A stretch of 64,000 nt of DNA from Helianthus annuus (GCF_002127325.2 NC_035434.2:152644381-152708380); one strand, 5' to 3'; shown: positions 1 to 14,043, counted from the first letter of the stretch. The notes: generated by a model from the letters alone, not told the origin. Program-made: numbers and translations.

Positions 1-2
1 AC

Positions 3-3000
3 CAGAGTCCCAGTCAGCAATCCTCTAGTGGTCATAGACGGGGAAGATATCAGGGATTTCACCCCAAGTGTCACAATTGCAACAGACACCATAGCGGCCC
101 ATGCAGCAAGGGTCGTTGTCAAAGGTGTCTTAAGATGGGTCACGAGGCTAAAGACTGTAGGAGCCCACGACCTGCAAACTAGAACCAGCAACCGCAACAA
201 CCAGCTCCACAGAACCCACAGCAGCAGCAGCCACAGCGTGGAAACCGGGGATGTTTCCAGTGTGGGGCTGAAGGCCATTTCAAACGCGACTGCCCTCAGT
301 TGAACCAGAATCGCAACAACAATAACCAGGGCAACGGGAACAACAACGGTGGGAACAACAACAATAATGGCAACGAAGCTAGGGGACGCGCTTTTGTGCT
401 AGGTCGAGGTGACGCAGTGAACGATCCCAACGTTGTTATGGGTAAGTTTCTCCTCGACAATATTTATGTTACTGTTTTATTTGATTCGGGTGCGGATACA
501 AGCTATATGTCTGTGAAAATGTGTCAACTGCTAAAACGTGCACCAACACTTTTACCCACCAAACATGTAGTAGAGTTAGCTAACGGTAAAAGTCTAGAAG
601 CCACGCACGTAGTTCAGGGTTGTGATCTTATCTTAACTGGTCAAGCTTTCTCTATCGACCTCATGCCCATAGTTTTGGGTAGCTTCGACGTCGTGATTGG
701 GATGGATTGGTTATCCCAACACCAGGCAGAAATCTTATGCAGCGAGAAGATTATTCGCATTCCTCGTTCTGGTCAGGAACCTCTCGAAGTTCAAGGTGAC
801 AAGAGTGGTGCTGTAGTTGGCATCATCTCTTTCTTGAAGGCTCAGAAATGCTTACGAAAGGGGCATACTGCCATTCTGGCACTCGTTACAGACGCGTCAG
901 CAAAGGAAAAGAAACTGGAGGATATACCGGTTGTACGTGACTTTCCTCAGGTATTTCCTGAAGACTTACCTGGATTACCGCCTCATCGGCAGGTCGAATT
1001 TCAGATCGAGCTCGCTCAAGGAGCAGCACCCATAGCTCGCGCACCATATCGATTAGCTCCATCAGAATTAGAAGAACTGTCAAAACAGCTGCAAGAACTC
1101 TTGGAAAAGGGTTTCATACGTCCAAGCTCTTCGCCTTGGGGAGCTCCAGTACTATTCGTGAGAAAGAAAGACGGTACGTTCAGGATGTGCATCGACTACC
1201 GTGAACTCAACAAGGTGACGGTGAAGAACCGTTATCCTCTTCCGCGCATCGACGACTTATTCGACCAGTTGCAAGGGTCGAGTTACTATTCCAAGATAGA
1301 CTTGAGGTCAGGGTATCATCAGCTGAGAGTCCGGGATGAGGACGTCTCCAAGACAGCCTTCAGAACTCGTTACGGTCACTACGAGTTTCTTGTCATGCCG
1401 TTTGGGTTAACGAACGCGCCTGCCGTATTTATGGATCTTATGAACAGGGTGTGCAAACCCTATCTTGACAAGTTCGTCATAGTATTCATCGACGACATCC
1501 TGATTTACTCCAAGAGTCGGGAGGAACACGAGCAGCATCTTCGTCTTATTTTGGAACTTCTTCGAAAGGAACAGCTGTACGCTAAGTTTTCAAAATGCGA
1601 CTTCTGGCTTCGTGAAGTCCACTTCTTAGGCCATGTAGTGAACAAGGATGGGATCCATGTCGATCCATCCAAGGTAGACTCGATCAGGAACTAGCCTGCA
1701 CCACGAACGCCAACGGAAATACGCCAATTCTTGGGTTTGGCAGGTTACTACAGACGGTTTATCAAGGATTTCTCGAAGATTGCGTAGCCGCTTACGCTGC
1801 TGACACAGAAGGGTGTCACCTATCGTTGGGGAGAGCCCCAGGAGACTGCTTTTCAGCACCTAAAGGATAGACTTTGCAGTGCACCTATCCTCTCTCTGCC
1901 AGAGGGCACAGATGACTTCGTGGTTTATTGTGATGCATCCATTCGGGGACTTGGATGTGTGTTAATGCAGCGCGACAAGGTTATTGCCTACGCCTCTCGT
2001 CAACTCAAGGTTCATGAACGGAACTACACGACGCACGACTTAGAGCTGGGAGCTGTTGTTTTCGCGCTTAAGATATGGTGACACTACCTGTACGGTACCA
2101 GGTGCACGATTTACACCGATCACAGGAGTCTCGAACATATCCTTAAGCAGAAGGATTTGAACATGCGTCAACGGCGATGGGTTGAATTACTGAACGATTA
2201 CGAATGCGCTATCAAGTACCATCCAGGCAAAGCCAACGTTGTGGCTGATGCCCTCAGTCGGAAAGACACTTTACCTCGGCGCGTGCGAGCGCTACAGCTT
2301 ACAATTCAGTCTAGCCTTCCTACACAGATACGAAATGCTCAGATAGAAGCATTGAAGCCCGAAAACGTCAAGGCTGAAGCCTTACGCGGCTCACGACAGC
2401 AAATGGAACAGAAGGCAGACGACGCCTACTATGTAACGGGGCGTATTTGGGTCCCACTTTATGGCAGTCTACGCGAACTTGTGATGGACGAAGCACACAA
2501 GTCTCGCTACTCAGTACATCCAGGGTCGGACAAAATGTACCACGACATCAAAACTACTTATTGGTGGCCTAGCATGAAGGCCCACATTGCTACGTACGTT
2601 GGAAAATGCTTGACCTGTGCGAGAGTCAAGGTTGAATATCAGAAACCAGCTGGCCTACTTCAGCAGCCTAAGATACCTCAATGGAAATGGGAAGAAATTT
2701 CCATGGATTTCATTACAAGCCTACCTAGATCCCAGCGGGGGAATGATACCATATGGGTGATCGTGGATCGACTCACTAAGTCTGCACACTTCCTACCTAT
2801 AAAGGAAACGGATAAGTTCTCCACTCTCGCAGACGTCTATCTTAAAGAAGTTGTTTCGAGGCACGGGGTGCCCATCTCCATCATTTCGGATCGCGATGCA
2901 CGATTCACGTCAGAGCTATGGCAAGCGATGCATAAATCATTCAGCTCAAGGTTAGACATGAGCACAGCATATCACCCTCAGACGGATGGGCAATCTGAGC

Positions 3001-3842
3001 GAACGATTCAAACACTTGAAGACATGCTTCGGGCATGCGTTATTGATTTCGGCAACGGCTGGGAAAAGCATCTCCCTTTGGTGGAGTTCTCGTATAATAA
3101 TAGTTATCACACCAGCATTCAAGCCGCACCATTCGAGGCATTGTACGGGCGTAAATGCCGGTCACCTCTCTGTTGGGCAGAGGTGGGGGATAGTCAGATT
3201 ACGGGTCCAGAAATTGTAGTGGACGCCACAGAAAAGATTGCACAGATACGACAACGCATGGCGGCAGCACGCGACCGTCAGAAAGCCTACGCGGACAAGC
3301 GTAGAAAGCCTTTGGAATTTCAGGTCGGGGACCGGGTTTTACTTAAAGTCTCACCCTGGAAGGGTGTGGTACGTTTTGGCAAACGGGGCAAACTAAATCC
3401 GCGGTACGTCGGACCATTCGAAATTATTGAGAAGATAGGCAAGGTAGCCTACAAGTTGAACCTACCAGCTGAACTCGGTGCAGTTCACAATGTCTTTCAC
3501 GTGTCGAATCTGAAGAAGTGCCTGTCAGATGAGACCCTCATCATTCCTTTCAAAGAACTCACTATCGACGAGCGGTTGCAGTTCGTCGAGGAACCAGTAG
3601 AAATCACGGACCGGGATGTGAAGGTCCTCAAAAACAAGAGAATCCCTCTTGTTCGAGTACGTTGGAACTCCAAACGTGGCCCAGAGTACACCTGGGAACG
3701 CGAAGACAGGATGACAGAAAAGTACCCCCAGTTATTCGAAACCAACGCAACCACTACTGAGGCTGAAGCTACTACTTCGGAATTTCGGGACGAAATTCCA
3801 GATCAACGGGGGGAGGATGTGACACCCCAGGAAAACCAGTGA
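3..3842 (+). pseudogene. gag-pol polyprotein of Tekay-like element, partial, four in-frame stops
   Basis: One continuous frame carries two CCHC zinc knuckles (about 117-158 and 252-293), an Asn-rich linker (about 303-375), an aspartic protease with DSG at about 483, RT with the FIDD catalytic motif at about 1485, RNase H (about 1700-2270), and an integrase with HHCC finger (about 2510-2630) and DDE residues near 2702, 2888 and 2990. A chromodomain follows (about 3590-3745). The product would make and insert cDNA, with the chromodomain directing it to marked chromatin. Stops interrupt the frame at 180-182, 1692-1694, 1785-1787 and 2079-2081, with no frameshift. Decay is therefore by point mutation only, and three of the four stops lie at or after the RT/RNase H border. 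The start codon lies before the window. Confidence 0.92.
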
Positions 3843-3932
3843 ACGTTATAACTTACCTAGCTTCCTCAGTGAGTGCATACCAAATTTCGGGACGAAATTT
3901 CTAATTAGTTGGGGATAATGTGACAACTCGAA
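3778..3932 (+). promoter_or_regulatory. duplicated palindrome plus polypurine tract at pol/LTR border
   Basis: Two similar modules about 104 bp apart each carry AATTTCGGGACGAAATT (arms AATTTCG and CGAAATT), then a purine-rich stretch and TGTGACA. The first (3778-3830) overlaps the end of pol and has the better polypurine tract, followed by TGTGACACCCC at 3815. The second (3882-3932) has GGGGATAA and then TGTGACAACTCG at 3919. The palindrome before the polypurine tract is common in plant chromoviruses. Either module could prime plus-strand synthesis. I place the LTR start at 3919; 3815 is the alternative. Confidence 0.6.
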
Positions 3933-4807
3933 CTTTAGACTTACTTTAATGTAACGTTACGTGTCTATGTGATACCTTGAATTAATGAATGTTACGTGAA
4001 CCTTGTGAATAATGTGTTATGTATGTTGTGTATATATTGTATGCATGTATCAACTTGAACCGCACAAGCTCACATCACCCGCACAAGGCCGTTTGGGCCT
4101 TATTCTTGTACGCGGACCATTAGGGCAGCCCATTGAGGGTTCGGCCCACCCCTCTTAACCGTGTAAACACTCATAGTGGGGATTAGTAATCTCATTTGTT
4201 ACAAAAACACCACCACACACAAAACCCTAGTTCTTCCTTCTTGTTGCTTGGAACCCGACGGCACACACACACCCTTTGAAGCTTGTGAACCGGATCAATC
4301 CTCTACCTTCATCCGGTTAGTACTTTGGTGTTTGTTTGGTATTTGATTGTATGATGTACACTGTGATTTATATGTTCCATGCTTAGATCAACCGATTTGG
4401 ATTGAATATGTGTTGTCCTTGTACGTATTATTGCATGATGTTAAGCTGGAACCGATTTGATATTGCTATGCCTTGCTTGTGAATTTAGGAGGTTTGATTG
4501 TTGTTGATGTTCATACGAGTCGGATCATATCTTGTTGTTTCGAGAACCAATGTTTATAAATCAGCTTCATGCTTGTTAAATGGTTCATATGTTTAGATTA
4601 GGGTTCATGAGAATTAGAAGGTTAAAACTCTCATTTGATCGTGTATGAGCATGATTTGGAATTGATTAACTGTTAATTGTTCTTGATGATAATGTTAAGA
4701 TGTGCATGATCGTGAATAATTGCCATTTGATCCGATTTGTGAAACTGCCAATGTGTTAGCTGAAATCACGGAAGTAAATTGTCTAAAATCATGGAAAGTT
4801 GTTAGAT

Positions 4808-5000
4808 GCCTTGTTGCGACACGGATTGCGAGTCGAAACCTCACCATCCCGACTCGAGACCACAGCAGCACGAGCCGCAACCACGGTTGCGAGTCATGTT
4901 GCGACTCGTAACCGGACCATGACGAGCCGAGACCAGCTGTTGCGACTCGTAACCCCCTGTTGCGACTCGAGATCGCCGGTTGCGACTCGAGACCAGTAGT
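4808..5000 (+). repeat. cluster of GTTGCGACTCG motifs in LTR
   Basis: About seven copies of TTGCGACTCG or its reverse complement (CGAGTCGCAA-like) lie in both orientations within 190 bp, for example around 4890, 4940, 4960 and 4980. Direct and inverted copies of a 10-11 bp motif in an LTR suggest a transcription-factor site cluster or a decaying minisatellite; I cannot tell which. Confidence 0.55.
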
Positions 5001-5464
5001 GCACGTACACTGTTTTGGGCCTACACTATCACGGGCCCAATTGATTGGGCCAAGTAATTGGACTTGTTTACTTATCTGCTAATTGGACTGCTTAGGTCTA
5101 TTGGGCTGAGTGTTTAATACTTGAATTTCTTTAGATTGGGCTTTGATATTTGGACCGAGTACATTGGGCTTACATCTTGAAACGCACAAGAATGTTATTG
5201 CTATGCTCTTGTCTGTTTACGTGCATACGTGTTTGCTATGATGTATACGTGTATTGCCTTAGTCAAAACCTGACTTGAATAATAACCATGATAGGACGTG
5301 GTTGACCATTTACTAGCTTACCTGTACTCTTTGTGTATCTGCCGAGCAATCCAAGGTGAGTTCACACAGCCAAGGCATGGGATTCCCGGGTTGGGAATTG
5401 GGTTGGATATGTTGATATTGAAAGAGTTACTCGTTCTTACGCATTCACTAGACTATAGACCATC

Positions 5465-5725
5465 GTCCTCAGGATAGTCAGGACACGTTACGTAAAGCCT
5501 ACGTAACCCAGTATTTGCCATTTGTCTCCCGGGTCGGGAGGACACGTTACGTAAAGCCTACGTAACCCAATACCATCTACTGTCTTCCGGGTCGGAAGGA
5601 CACGCTGCGTAAAGCCTACGTAGCCCCCACGCGTACCACTGTCCTCGGGGAAGGGCACGTCACGTAAAGCCTACGTGACCCAGTACGTATTCCTGTTCTC
5701 GGTTTAAGAAGAACACATGGTTGCA
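5465..5725 (+). repeat. tandem array of alternating covarying hairpins in LTR
   Basis: Four beta hairpins, at 5487-5507, 5546-5566, 5604-5624 and 5659-5679, share the loop AAAGCCT. Their stems are GTTACGT/ACGTAAC (twice), GCTGCGT/ACGTAGC and GTCACGT/ACGTGAC. Between them lie alpha hairpins: CTCCC/GGGAG and then CTTCC/GGAAG with loop GGGTC, plus looser versions such as GTCCT/AGGAC at both ends of the series. The unit length is 55-59 bp. Stem changes are paired and loops are constant, which points to selection on folding in RNA or single-stranded DNA. The function is unknown. Confidence 0.75.
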
Positions 5726-6189
5726 CTAGTCTAGTAAGTACCACAATGGGAATCCCCCATTGTTAAGGATAAACGTGAGAATCCCTCACAAATAGTATAT
5801 ACTTGTATGGGAATCCCTCACTAGATGAACTTACGCATTACTGTTACGAACTTACTTTCTGTGAACTCGCTCAACTAGTTTGTTGATCATTTGCTGCATG
5901 CCTTGCAGGACCTTAGGTACATTATGGAGCTTGCACAGGGAGGAGCAGGTCGTTGTGGGATACGGATCATGAACGACATTTGAACTTATAACTATTTAAG
6001 AGTTTACATTACTATGCTTCCGCTACTTAAACAAAGTTGGTTTTGAAACATCAATCATGTCATGATGAATTTCATTAATTACTCTTATTGTTATTAAATG
6101 CTATGTTTGATATGACTGATGGCTTGATCCTGGTCATGTCACGCCTCCAAGCGGTGGTACTCCGCGTGTGGGATTTTGGTGGTGTGACA

Positions 6190-9258
<3,069 letters not shown>

Positions 9259-9530
9259 CTGATAATTATTATAGATATAACTATTAGTATCAAATGATTG
9301 TGAATAAAACAATGGCACGTAATCACATAAATCTTTTCACAACACACATATATATAGCCAAAATTGTCGATGTTTCGACTTCTATTTTGTTTTATAGATT
9401 ATATAGGCATCCATACACACTGTTTATCTTACAATGTTTTATTTCCCATTTTACAAAGTTATATTTTACTATTACTGTTATTATACAGACATACTTCCCA
9501 ACCCCCCTATTTCTTTGGTCAACTGGCCTT

Positions 9531-10262
9531 TTAGTAGCGACGCTCCCTCTCGTCGTATTTCCAGGAGATTTGTTCCCCCATTTCCCGGATCCTATTTCCT
9601 GTACCTATCAGCTCTTCACCGAACTGACGAAGTTTGGCTAAGTTTTCGTTGCTCATTGGAGGATTGGGGATAGGTTCTGGATCAAACTGTGGGAGGAAGG
9701 AATAAGGACTGTTGATCATATTTTGGAATTGCCAGTCATTCGTCCACCATTCTTCCATTTGGCCTAAAGGTCGAGTGTGGATTAGTGGGTCTGGAATACC
9801 TGGTTCCAGATTTACAGGAAGTTGGTTTTCGGCCGGGTAAGGATATAGATTATTATGGATAGGGCTAATGACATCACAATTTGCCAGTAGACGGTCTATT
9901 TCGTCTTGAAATGTGATTTCCTCAGGTTGCCTAGAGCTCTCTCCAATTTCTATTCCTTTTTGTTTAAAATCTTTCGTGATTTCTATTTCTGCTGGCCTAG
10001 AACTTTCTCCGGTTTCGATTCCTTTTCCTTTGTCTATAAGGTTTTCTACTTTGGGGAGTTTCCTAGTGGCTGGCTTTCTTCTGCGCACTTTCCTCCACCC
10101 TACATATCTTCTTCTCTTTTTAGGTTTTGCTTTTTCCAGCGGTGGAGCTTGGAATTCCAGAGGTTCCTCTATGTCAGCAATATAACCAGTAAAGTCATGG
10201 GAGACTTCAATTGGTACTGGATATAGGTTGAGATTCTGAAATGCTTCTGATATCTCATTCAT
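9531..10262 (-). CDS. extra leader ORF 2, uncharacterised 243-aa protein
   Basis: Complete ORF between the PBS and gag, in gag's orientation, ending 272 bp before the gag ATG. I chose the ATG at 10262; the frame stays open a few codons more without an ATG. The protein has a strongly basic stretch (KKRRRYVGWRKVRRRKP, about residues 48-64) that could act as a nuclear-localisation or nucleic-acid-binding segment. The C-terminal half is acidic and Pro-rich and ends with a charged helix (about residues 205-243). No known domain is recognised. Extra ORFs upstream of gag are documented in plant Ty3/gypsy elements, but their function is unknown. The open frame in an otherwise frameshifted element suggests it is genuine. 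Confidence 0.6.
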   Translation of the reverse strand: MNEISEAFQNLNLYPVPIEVSHDFTGYIADIEEPLEFQAPPLEKAKPKKRRRYVGWRKVRRRKPATRKLPKVENLIDKGKGIETGESSRPAEIEITKDFKQKGIEIGESSRQPEEITFQDEIDRLLANCDVISPIHNNLYPYPAENQLPVNLEPGIPDPLIHTRPLGQMEEWWTNDWQFQNMINSPYSFLPQFDPEPIPNPPMSNENLAKLRQFGEELIGTGNRIREMGEQISWKYDERERRY

Positions 10263-10447
10263 GCTGGATAGTATATATGCAAAATGCACAAAAATGCTAA
10301 GTTAAAACTTTGGAACAAAGTTTTATAAATAAACATTAAAGTTTTATTGCATACTAATTTGTACAAAAGACAACAGGAAAAAGAACACACTAGAATTTAT
10401 TTATTTACTGGGTAGGAATTTTCTACTAGACCAGGCTTATTGATAGT

Positions 10448-10774
10448 TTAGAGGTTTGTATTCTCTGCTACGGTAGCTAGCATATAAAGATTTGCCCATT
10501 TTTCATCTAATTTGTCTTCCCAAGGTGGACTATTGCCTAATTCCTGAATTTCTGGATTAAACCTCACTTTCTTGACTTGGGGTTTCTTAATTTTCTCCTG
10601 TCCCTTCCTAAGAATTGAATTTCTTTTATCTGGGGTGAGAGGATTTTCATAATTTGCCTTACGGACAAAAATCCCTTCTTCCAGATCTGCTGGGCGTTTT
10701 GAGGAAGAGGTTCCTTTTTCTGTGGGTGCAGTATCTAATTTGTGGTAGATAGCAGAAAGCTTTTGTTTACCCAT
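10448..10774 (-). CDS. extra leader ORF 1, uncharacterised 108-aa basic protein
   Basis: First ORF after the tRNA-iMet PBS, about 100 bp downstream of it, with ATG at 10774 and the stop just before 10448. It is Lys-rich (RKGQEKIKKPQVKKVRF, about residues 56-72), has an N-terminal MGKQK and no zinc or membrane signature. It precedes leader ORF 2 by about 185 bp on the same strand, so both would lie in the genomic RNA leader upstream of gag. No homology is recognised. Confidence 0.5.
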   Translation of the reverse strand: MGKQKLSAIYHKLDTAPTEKGTSSSKRPADLEEGIFVRKANYENPLTPDKRNSILRKGQEKIKKPQVKKVRFNPEIQELGNSPPWEDKLDEKWANLYMLATVAENTNL

Positions 10775-10874
10775 ACTGTAACTTAATAATTAATTAGTTA
10801 ATAAAGCATATATTCACAGAATGGCAATTAGAATTTCTCAATAGGCTAAAATCAATAGTAAGCTTAAATCAGTG

Positions 10875-10886
10875 GCTCTGATACCA
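10875..10886 (-). promoter_or_regulatory. primer-binding site, tRNA-iMet
   Basis: On the - strand this reads TGGTATCAGAGC, complementary to the 3' end of initiator tRNA-Met. It sits 8 bp inside the LTR end at 10895. Confidence 0.9.
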
Positions 10887-10894
10887 CGTTTTCC

Positions 10895-12347
10895 TGTCAC
10901 GGCCCTCGGCCCCGGTTTGACCCGGTCTAGAGCCGCGAGGCAGAAAATCCCGTGGTATATATTTAAGTGACAACGGAAGTCTTTTTAAGCAGGATCATTT
11001 AATATTAAAACTGCTCGTTTATATATAATATAGGGATAAATCCCATAATTTACAATGAGGTGATTTCACTGGGAAATCTTTATTTCGTAAAACATGTTTC
11101 TTTATTTATTTACATTGAGCCACTTTTCTAAGCTTGTAGTGCTCCACGGCACTTTTTCTTTGCTCACAACAGATCACCTAAAACATGTTTGAAAAAGGTT
11201 TTGTCAGCAGGGAAATACTGAGTGAATCATTCAGTTTACTAAAACGACTCATTTGTTATAATTTACAGTATTAAGAGAGATTACAATGTTTCTGATATCA
11301 AACCAACTACCCACAGTATTTGTCACTCGACTCATTTCGGTGACTGTGGTCATATCCCCCATTGGCTGCCCCAATGGTGACGAATATCACTTAATTAGGT
11401 TCGCCTACCTAACGTGATAACAACAGTAGTAATGTGCACAATACCCCACATACCGGCTGTAATTTGGTGATTACATAAACTTAATCACTGTAATTATAAC
11501 TTTGGAAGAATACTTTGGAGTATTGTAAAACAGTTGATAAAAAGAGAATGACTCACATTGCGGATTTAACGAGCAGAGTATAAGCCTACTGATTAGCCTT
11601 GATTAACCTAATTTAAACAATAATACACATACACAAACGGGTTAGTAACAAATACAACATTTACGACAATTCACGAGATTAAACCCTCACAACGATATAT
11701 AAGTGCAATACTTTAACAATTCAGCGGATTCACAACGAATGACAGAGTATAGTCCGAGTTCGAACAACACTCAAACATTCAAGTCGAAATCACAATGAAT
11801 AACAAAGTATAAGCTCAATTCGAGCAGCACTCAAGCAATCGTTGGATAGTTATAATCGATCGGACGTTGAATCGTAATAGCGATCGAGTTATTACCCTGA
11901 TTGCGGCAGCGATTCGTGATCGGTGTGTGTTTAAATAGTATACAGAGTATAACTTCGTGTGTATTTCGACTTTTAACGTCGTTTTTGTGCCCAGATTCAA
12001 GTGCCAATGCCCTCTATTTATACCCAAATTTTGACCCCCCTCGCGTGACGCGAGGGGTACCCCTATAGGCGTCGCGTGACGCGAGGGGTCATCCTACTCC
12101 ATAGGGTAGCCCTTCGTGCATGTAGGCTGGCTGAGTCGACAGTTTTATAAAATTCAATTTCGACAACAAGTTATTTAGATAACCGTTGGCTAGGGTTTAT
12201 CCCCCCCTGAGTTTTAGGAGCCCTGATCCTGATTCTGATGATTCTGAAAATTTTAGGGTTTATGCAGAATTACTTGGGTTTCTTAATCAGGGTTTTCTTA
12301 AGAGATAATTAATATACTAAGTATTGGTTTTAGTGAGAGTTGTTACA
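10895..12347 (-). repeat. 5' LTR of - strand gypsy element (1453 bp)
   Basis: On the - strand it starts TGTAACAACTCTC at 12347 and ends GGGCCGTGACA at 10895, next to the PBS. A TATA box (TATAAATA on the - strand, about 12015-12025) lies just downstream of two CG-rich palindromes. The partner LTR is outside the window. Confidence 0.8.
12037..12084 (-). promoter_or_regulatory. two CGCG-TGA-CGCG palindromes upstream of LTR TATA box
   Basis: CCCCTCGCG-TGA-CGCGAGGGG at 12037-12057 is a perfect 9 bp inverted repeat. A shorter copy, TCGCG-TGA-CGCGA, is at 12072-12084. On the - strand they lie about 15-70 bp before the TATA box, as expected for upstream activator sites. Their CpG content also makes them methylation targets. 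Confidence 0.6.
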
Positions 12348-12640
12348 TTGTTCATGCAGACACACTCTCAACTCTACCAATATTAATATATATTATGTAC
12401 CCTGTTTTATGTTTTGATTTTACCCAATACCCTAAATCCACTCATCAACCCAAAAAATGTTATTAATTTAAATCAAAAAAGGCATTTAATTTCCTCAACC
12501 ATTAGATCATATACATGAGTGATTACAAATAGAGTTTCCTAAGTTTTCTCACTAAAAATAAGTTTTCTATTTATATATATATGTATATATATACTTTCTA
12601 TAAGAAACGACACGTGTTTGCACACGGGTCTTACCGCTAG
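12348..12640 (+). mobile_element. Helitron 3'-end remnant
   Basis: AT-rich sequence ending in a hairpin (CGTGT/ACACG with loop TTGC, about 12610-12625) followed by CTAG at 12637-12640 and T, the standard Helitron 3' terminus. Its 5' part is displaced by the gypsy insertion at 12347. Confidence 0.5.
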
Positions 12641-12974
12641 TACTATATAATAAAAGAAACCAACTTTGGGACACATGTCATTCATTGGAGCCATCTATTT
12701 TTTTAGTTTTCTCATCTTTATCTCCTACTTAATTATAGATAATTAATATTAATTAAAAGATAATTATAAAATTAAATTTAAAAAATTCGTATAGGAGATA
12801 ATATAATCTTTTGAAATATTTATTAGATTTCAAAATTATTTATCTTGACATTAACAAAAGACGTACACTAAATATGAATTAATATAATGGAAAGAGTTAA
12901 ATGTCATTTTAGTCCCTGTGGTTTGGGTCATTTTGTCAGTTTAGTCCAAAAGTTTTATAATACACAAGATTTTT

Positions 12975-13288
12975 AAAGATATAATATGATATAACTTTTT
13001 ATTGATTGGTATATAAAATTACATGTGTTCAACCCATACAATATATGAGGTTCTTAAAAATGTAACTTTTTTCATTATTAATATATCAAATAAAATTTAC
13101 TCAACCCGTATAATATACAGAGTTCTTAAAGATATAACTTTTTAGTATTTAATATATAAAATCACATTTATTCAACCCATGTAACAAATGAGATTTTTAA
13201 ATATATATTTTTTTTATTATTTGGTATGTAAAATTACATTTATTCAACCTGTGTAATAAATGAGGTTTCAAAAATATATTTTTTATTA
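12975..13288 (+). repeat. degenerate tandem copies of Helitron 3'-terminal sequence
   Basis: About four units of roughly 55-80 bp, each containing an AAATTACATTTATTCAACCC-like segment followed by a near-palindromic GTRTAATAYAYGAGGTT stretch. The true Helitron end at 13836-13886 has the same build, so the unit is a repeated terminal segment. Confidence 0.6.
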
Positions 13289-13820
13289 GGGAAATTGGCA
13301 TGTAATAATCCCACCTAGACCTTATTGGCCACTAATAATCCCACCTCAGAATATTCCCCCCACAGTCCCACCTTTCACATATTTTTCCTACAATGGTCCC
13401 CCGTTAAAAAAACTTAACGGAGTTAAGCTTTTTTCCAAATTACAAACATGTTTTTTAGGGCTTTTGATTAGAACGACGATACGAGTCCATTGATGTAAAA
13501 CTTGCCTCAAAACGGTGCTCCAAACGATGAAAACGACGCTTCAATTCGGGTTTTTAAATTTCCAATTAACCAAAATTAAGTCACTTGGAGCACCATTTCG
13601 AAGTAAGTTTTACATCAATAGACTCGTATCATCGTTCTGATCAAAAGCCCTAAAAAATCTGTTTGCAATTTGGAAAAAAGCTTAACTCCGTTAAGTTTTT
13701 TTAACGGGGGACCATTGTAGGAAAAATCGGTGAAAGGTGGGACTAGTGGGGGGAATATTCTGAGGTGGGATTATTAATGGCCAATAAGGTCTAGGTGGGA
13801 TTATTACAGGCCAATTCCCC
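13289..13820. mobile_element. foldback MITE, Mutator-like (9-bp TSD)
   Basis: 532 bp element that is one long inverted repeat: the left arm (13289-about 13550) pairs with the right arm (about 13570-13820). The termini are GGGAAATTGG and the complement of CCAATTCCCC. The flanks TTTTTATTA (13280-13288) and TTTTTACTA (13821-13829) match at 8 of 9 bases, the TSD length typical of MULEs. There is no coding capacity. Confidence 0.75.
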
Positions 13821-13953
13821 TTTTTACTATTTGATATATAAAATTACATTTATTCAACCCGTGTATTACACGGGGTTCTAACCTAGTATATATATATATT
13901 TACTTTTAGTTGTGTTAAAAAACAATGAAGCCATGGTATCTTCATCATGATCC

Positions 13954-13955
<2 letters not shown>

Positions 13956-14043
<88 letters not shown>
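13956..14043. repeat. ATT microsatellite, about 29 units
   Basis: Pure ATT run immediately before the pararetrovirus-like fragment. Isoleucine- or asparagine-only readings across it are not genes. Confidence 0.97.

Larger units (their letters stand above)
1..6189 (+). mobile_element. Tekay-like chromovirus (Ty3/gypsy), 5' end outside window
   Basis: LTR retrotransposon read from late gag through protease, RT, RNase H, integrase and chromodomain to a 3' LTR. The gag-PR-RT-RH-IN order and the C-terminal chromodomain are diagnostic of plant chromoviruses; the Tekay clade is my assignment from overall sequence character. Its right end abuts, at 6189/6190, the RNase H of a - strand gypsy element, so this element was inserted into that one. 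The matching left target-site copy lies outside the window. Confidence 0.9.
3919..6189 (+). repeat. 3' LTR of Tekay-like element (2271 bp)
   Basis: It starts TGTGACAACTCG after a polypurine-like stretch and ends GGTGTGACA at 6189, exactly where the neighbouring element's RNase H resumes. TG...CA ends are present. The other LTR is outside the window, so the start is inferred and 3815 is possible. Inside are a GTTGCGACTCG motif cluster and an array of alternating hairpins, both listed separately. Confidence 0.75.
12641..13886 (+). mobile_element. non-autonomous Helitron with nested MITE
   Basis: The left end resembles plant Helitron 5' ends (TACTATATAATAAAAG), though the TC is imperfect. The right end has stem CCCGTGT/ACACGGG at about 13858-13874, then CTAG at 13883-13886 and T. 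No Rep/helicase is present. A foldback MITE occupies 13289-13820. The element begins directly after another Helitron terminus. Confidence 0.55.

Noticed and set aside
4080..4110. Rho-independent-like hairpin AAGGCC...GGGCCTT
   Set aside because: A bacterial terminator makes no sense inside a plant LTR; it is just a short palindrome.
10875..10886. tRNA-Met gene hit at GCTCTGATACCA (also 24630 and 25308)
   Set aside because: Only 12 bp complementary to the tRNA 3' end and next to LTRs: primer-binding sites, not tRNA genes.
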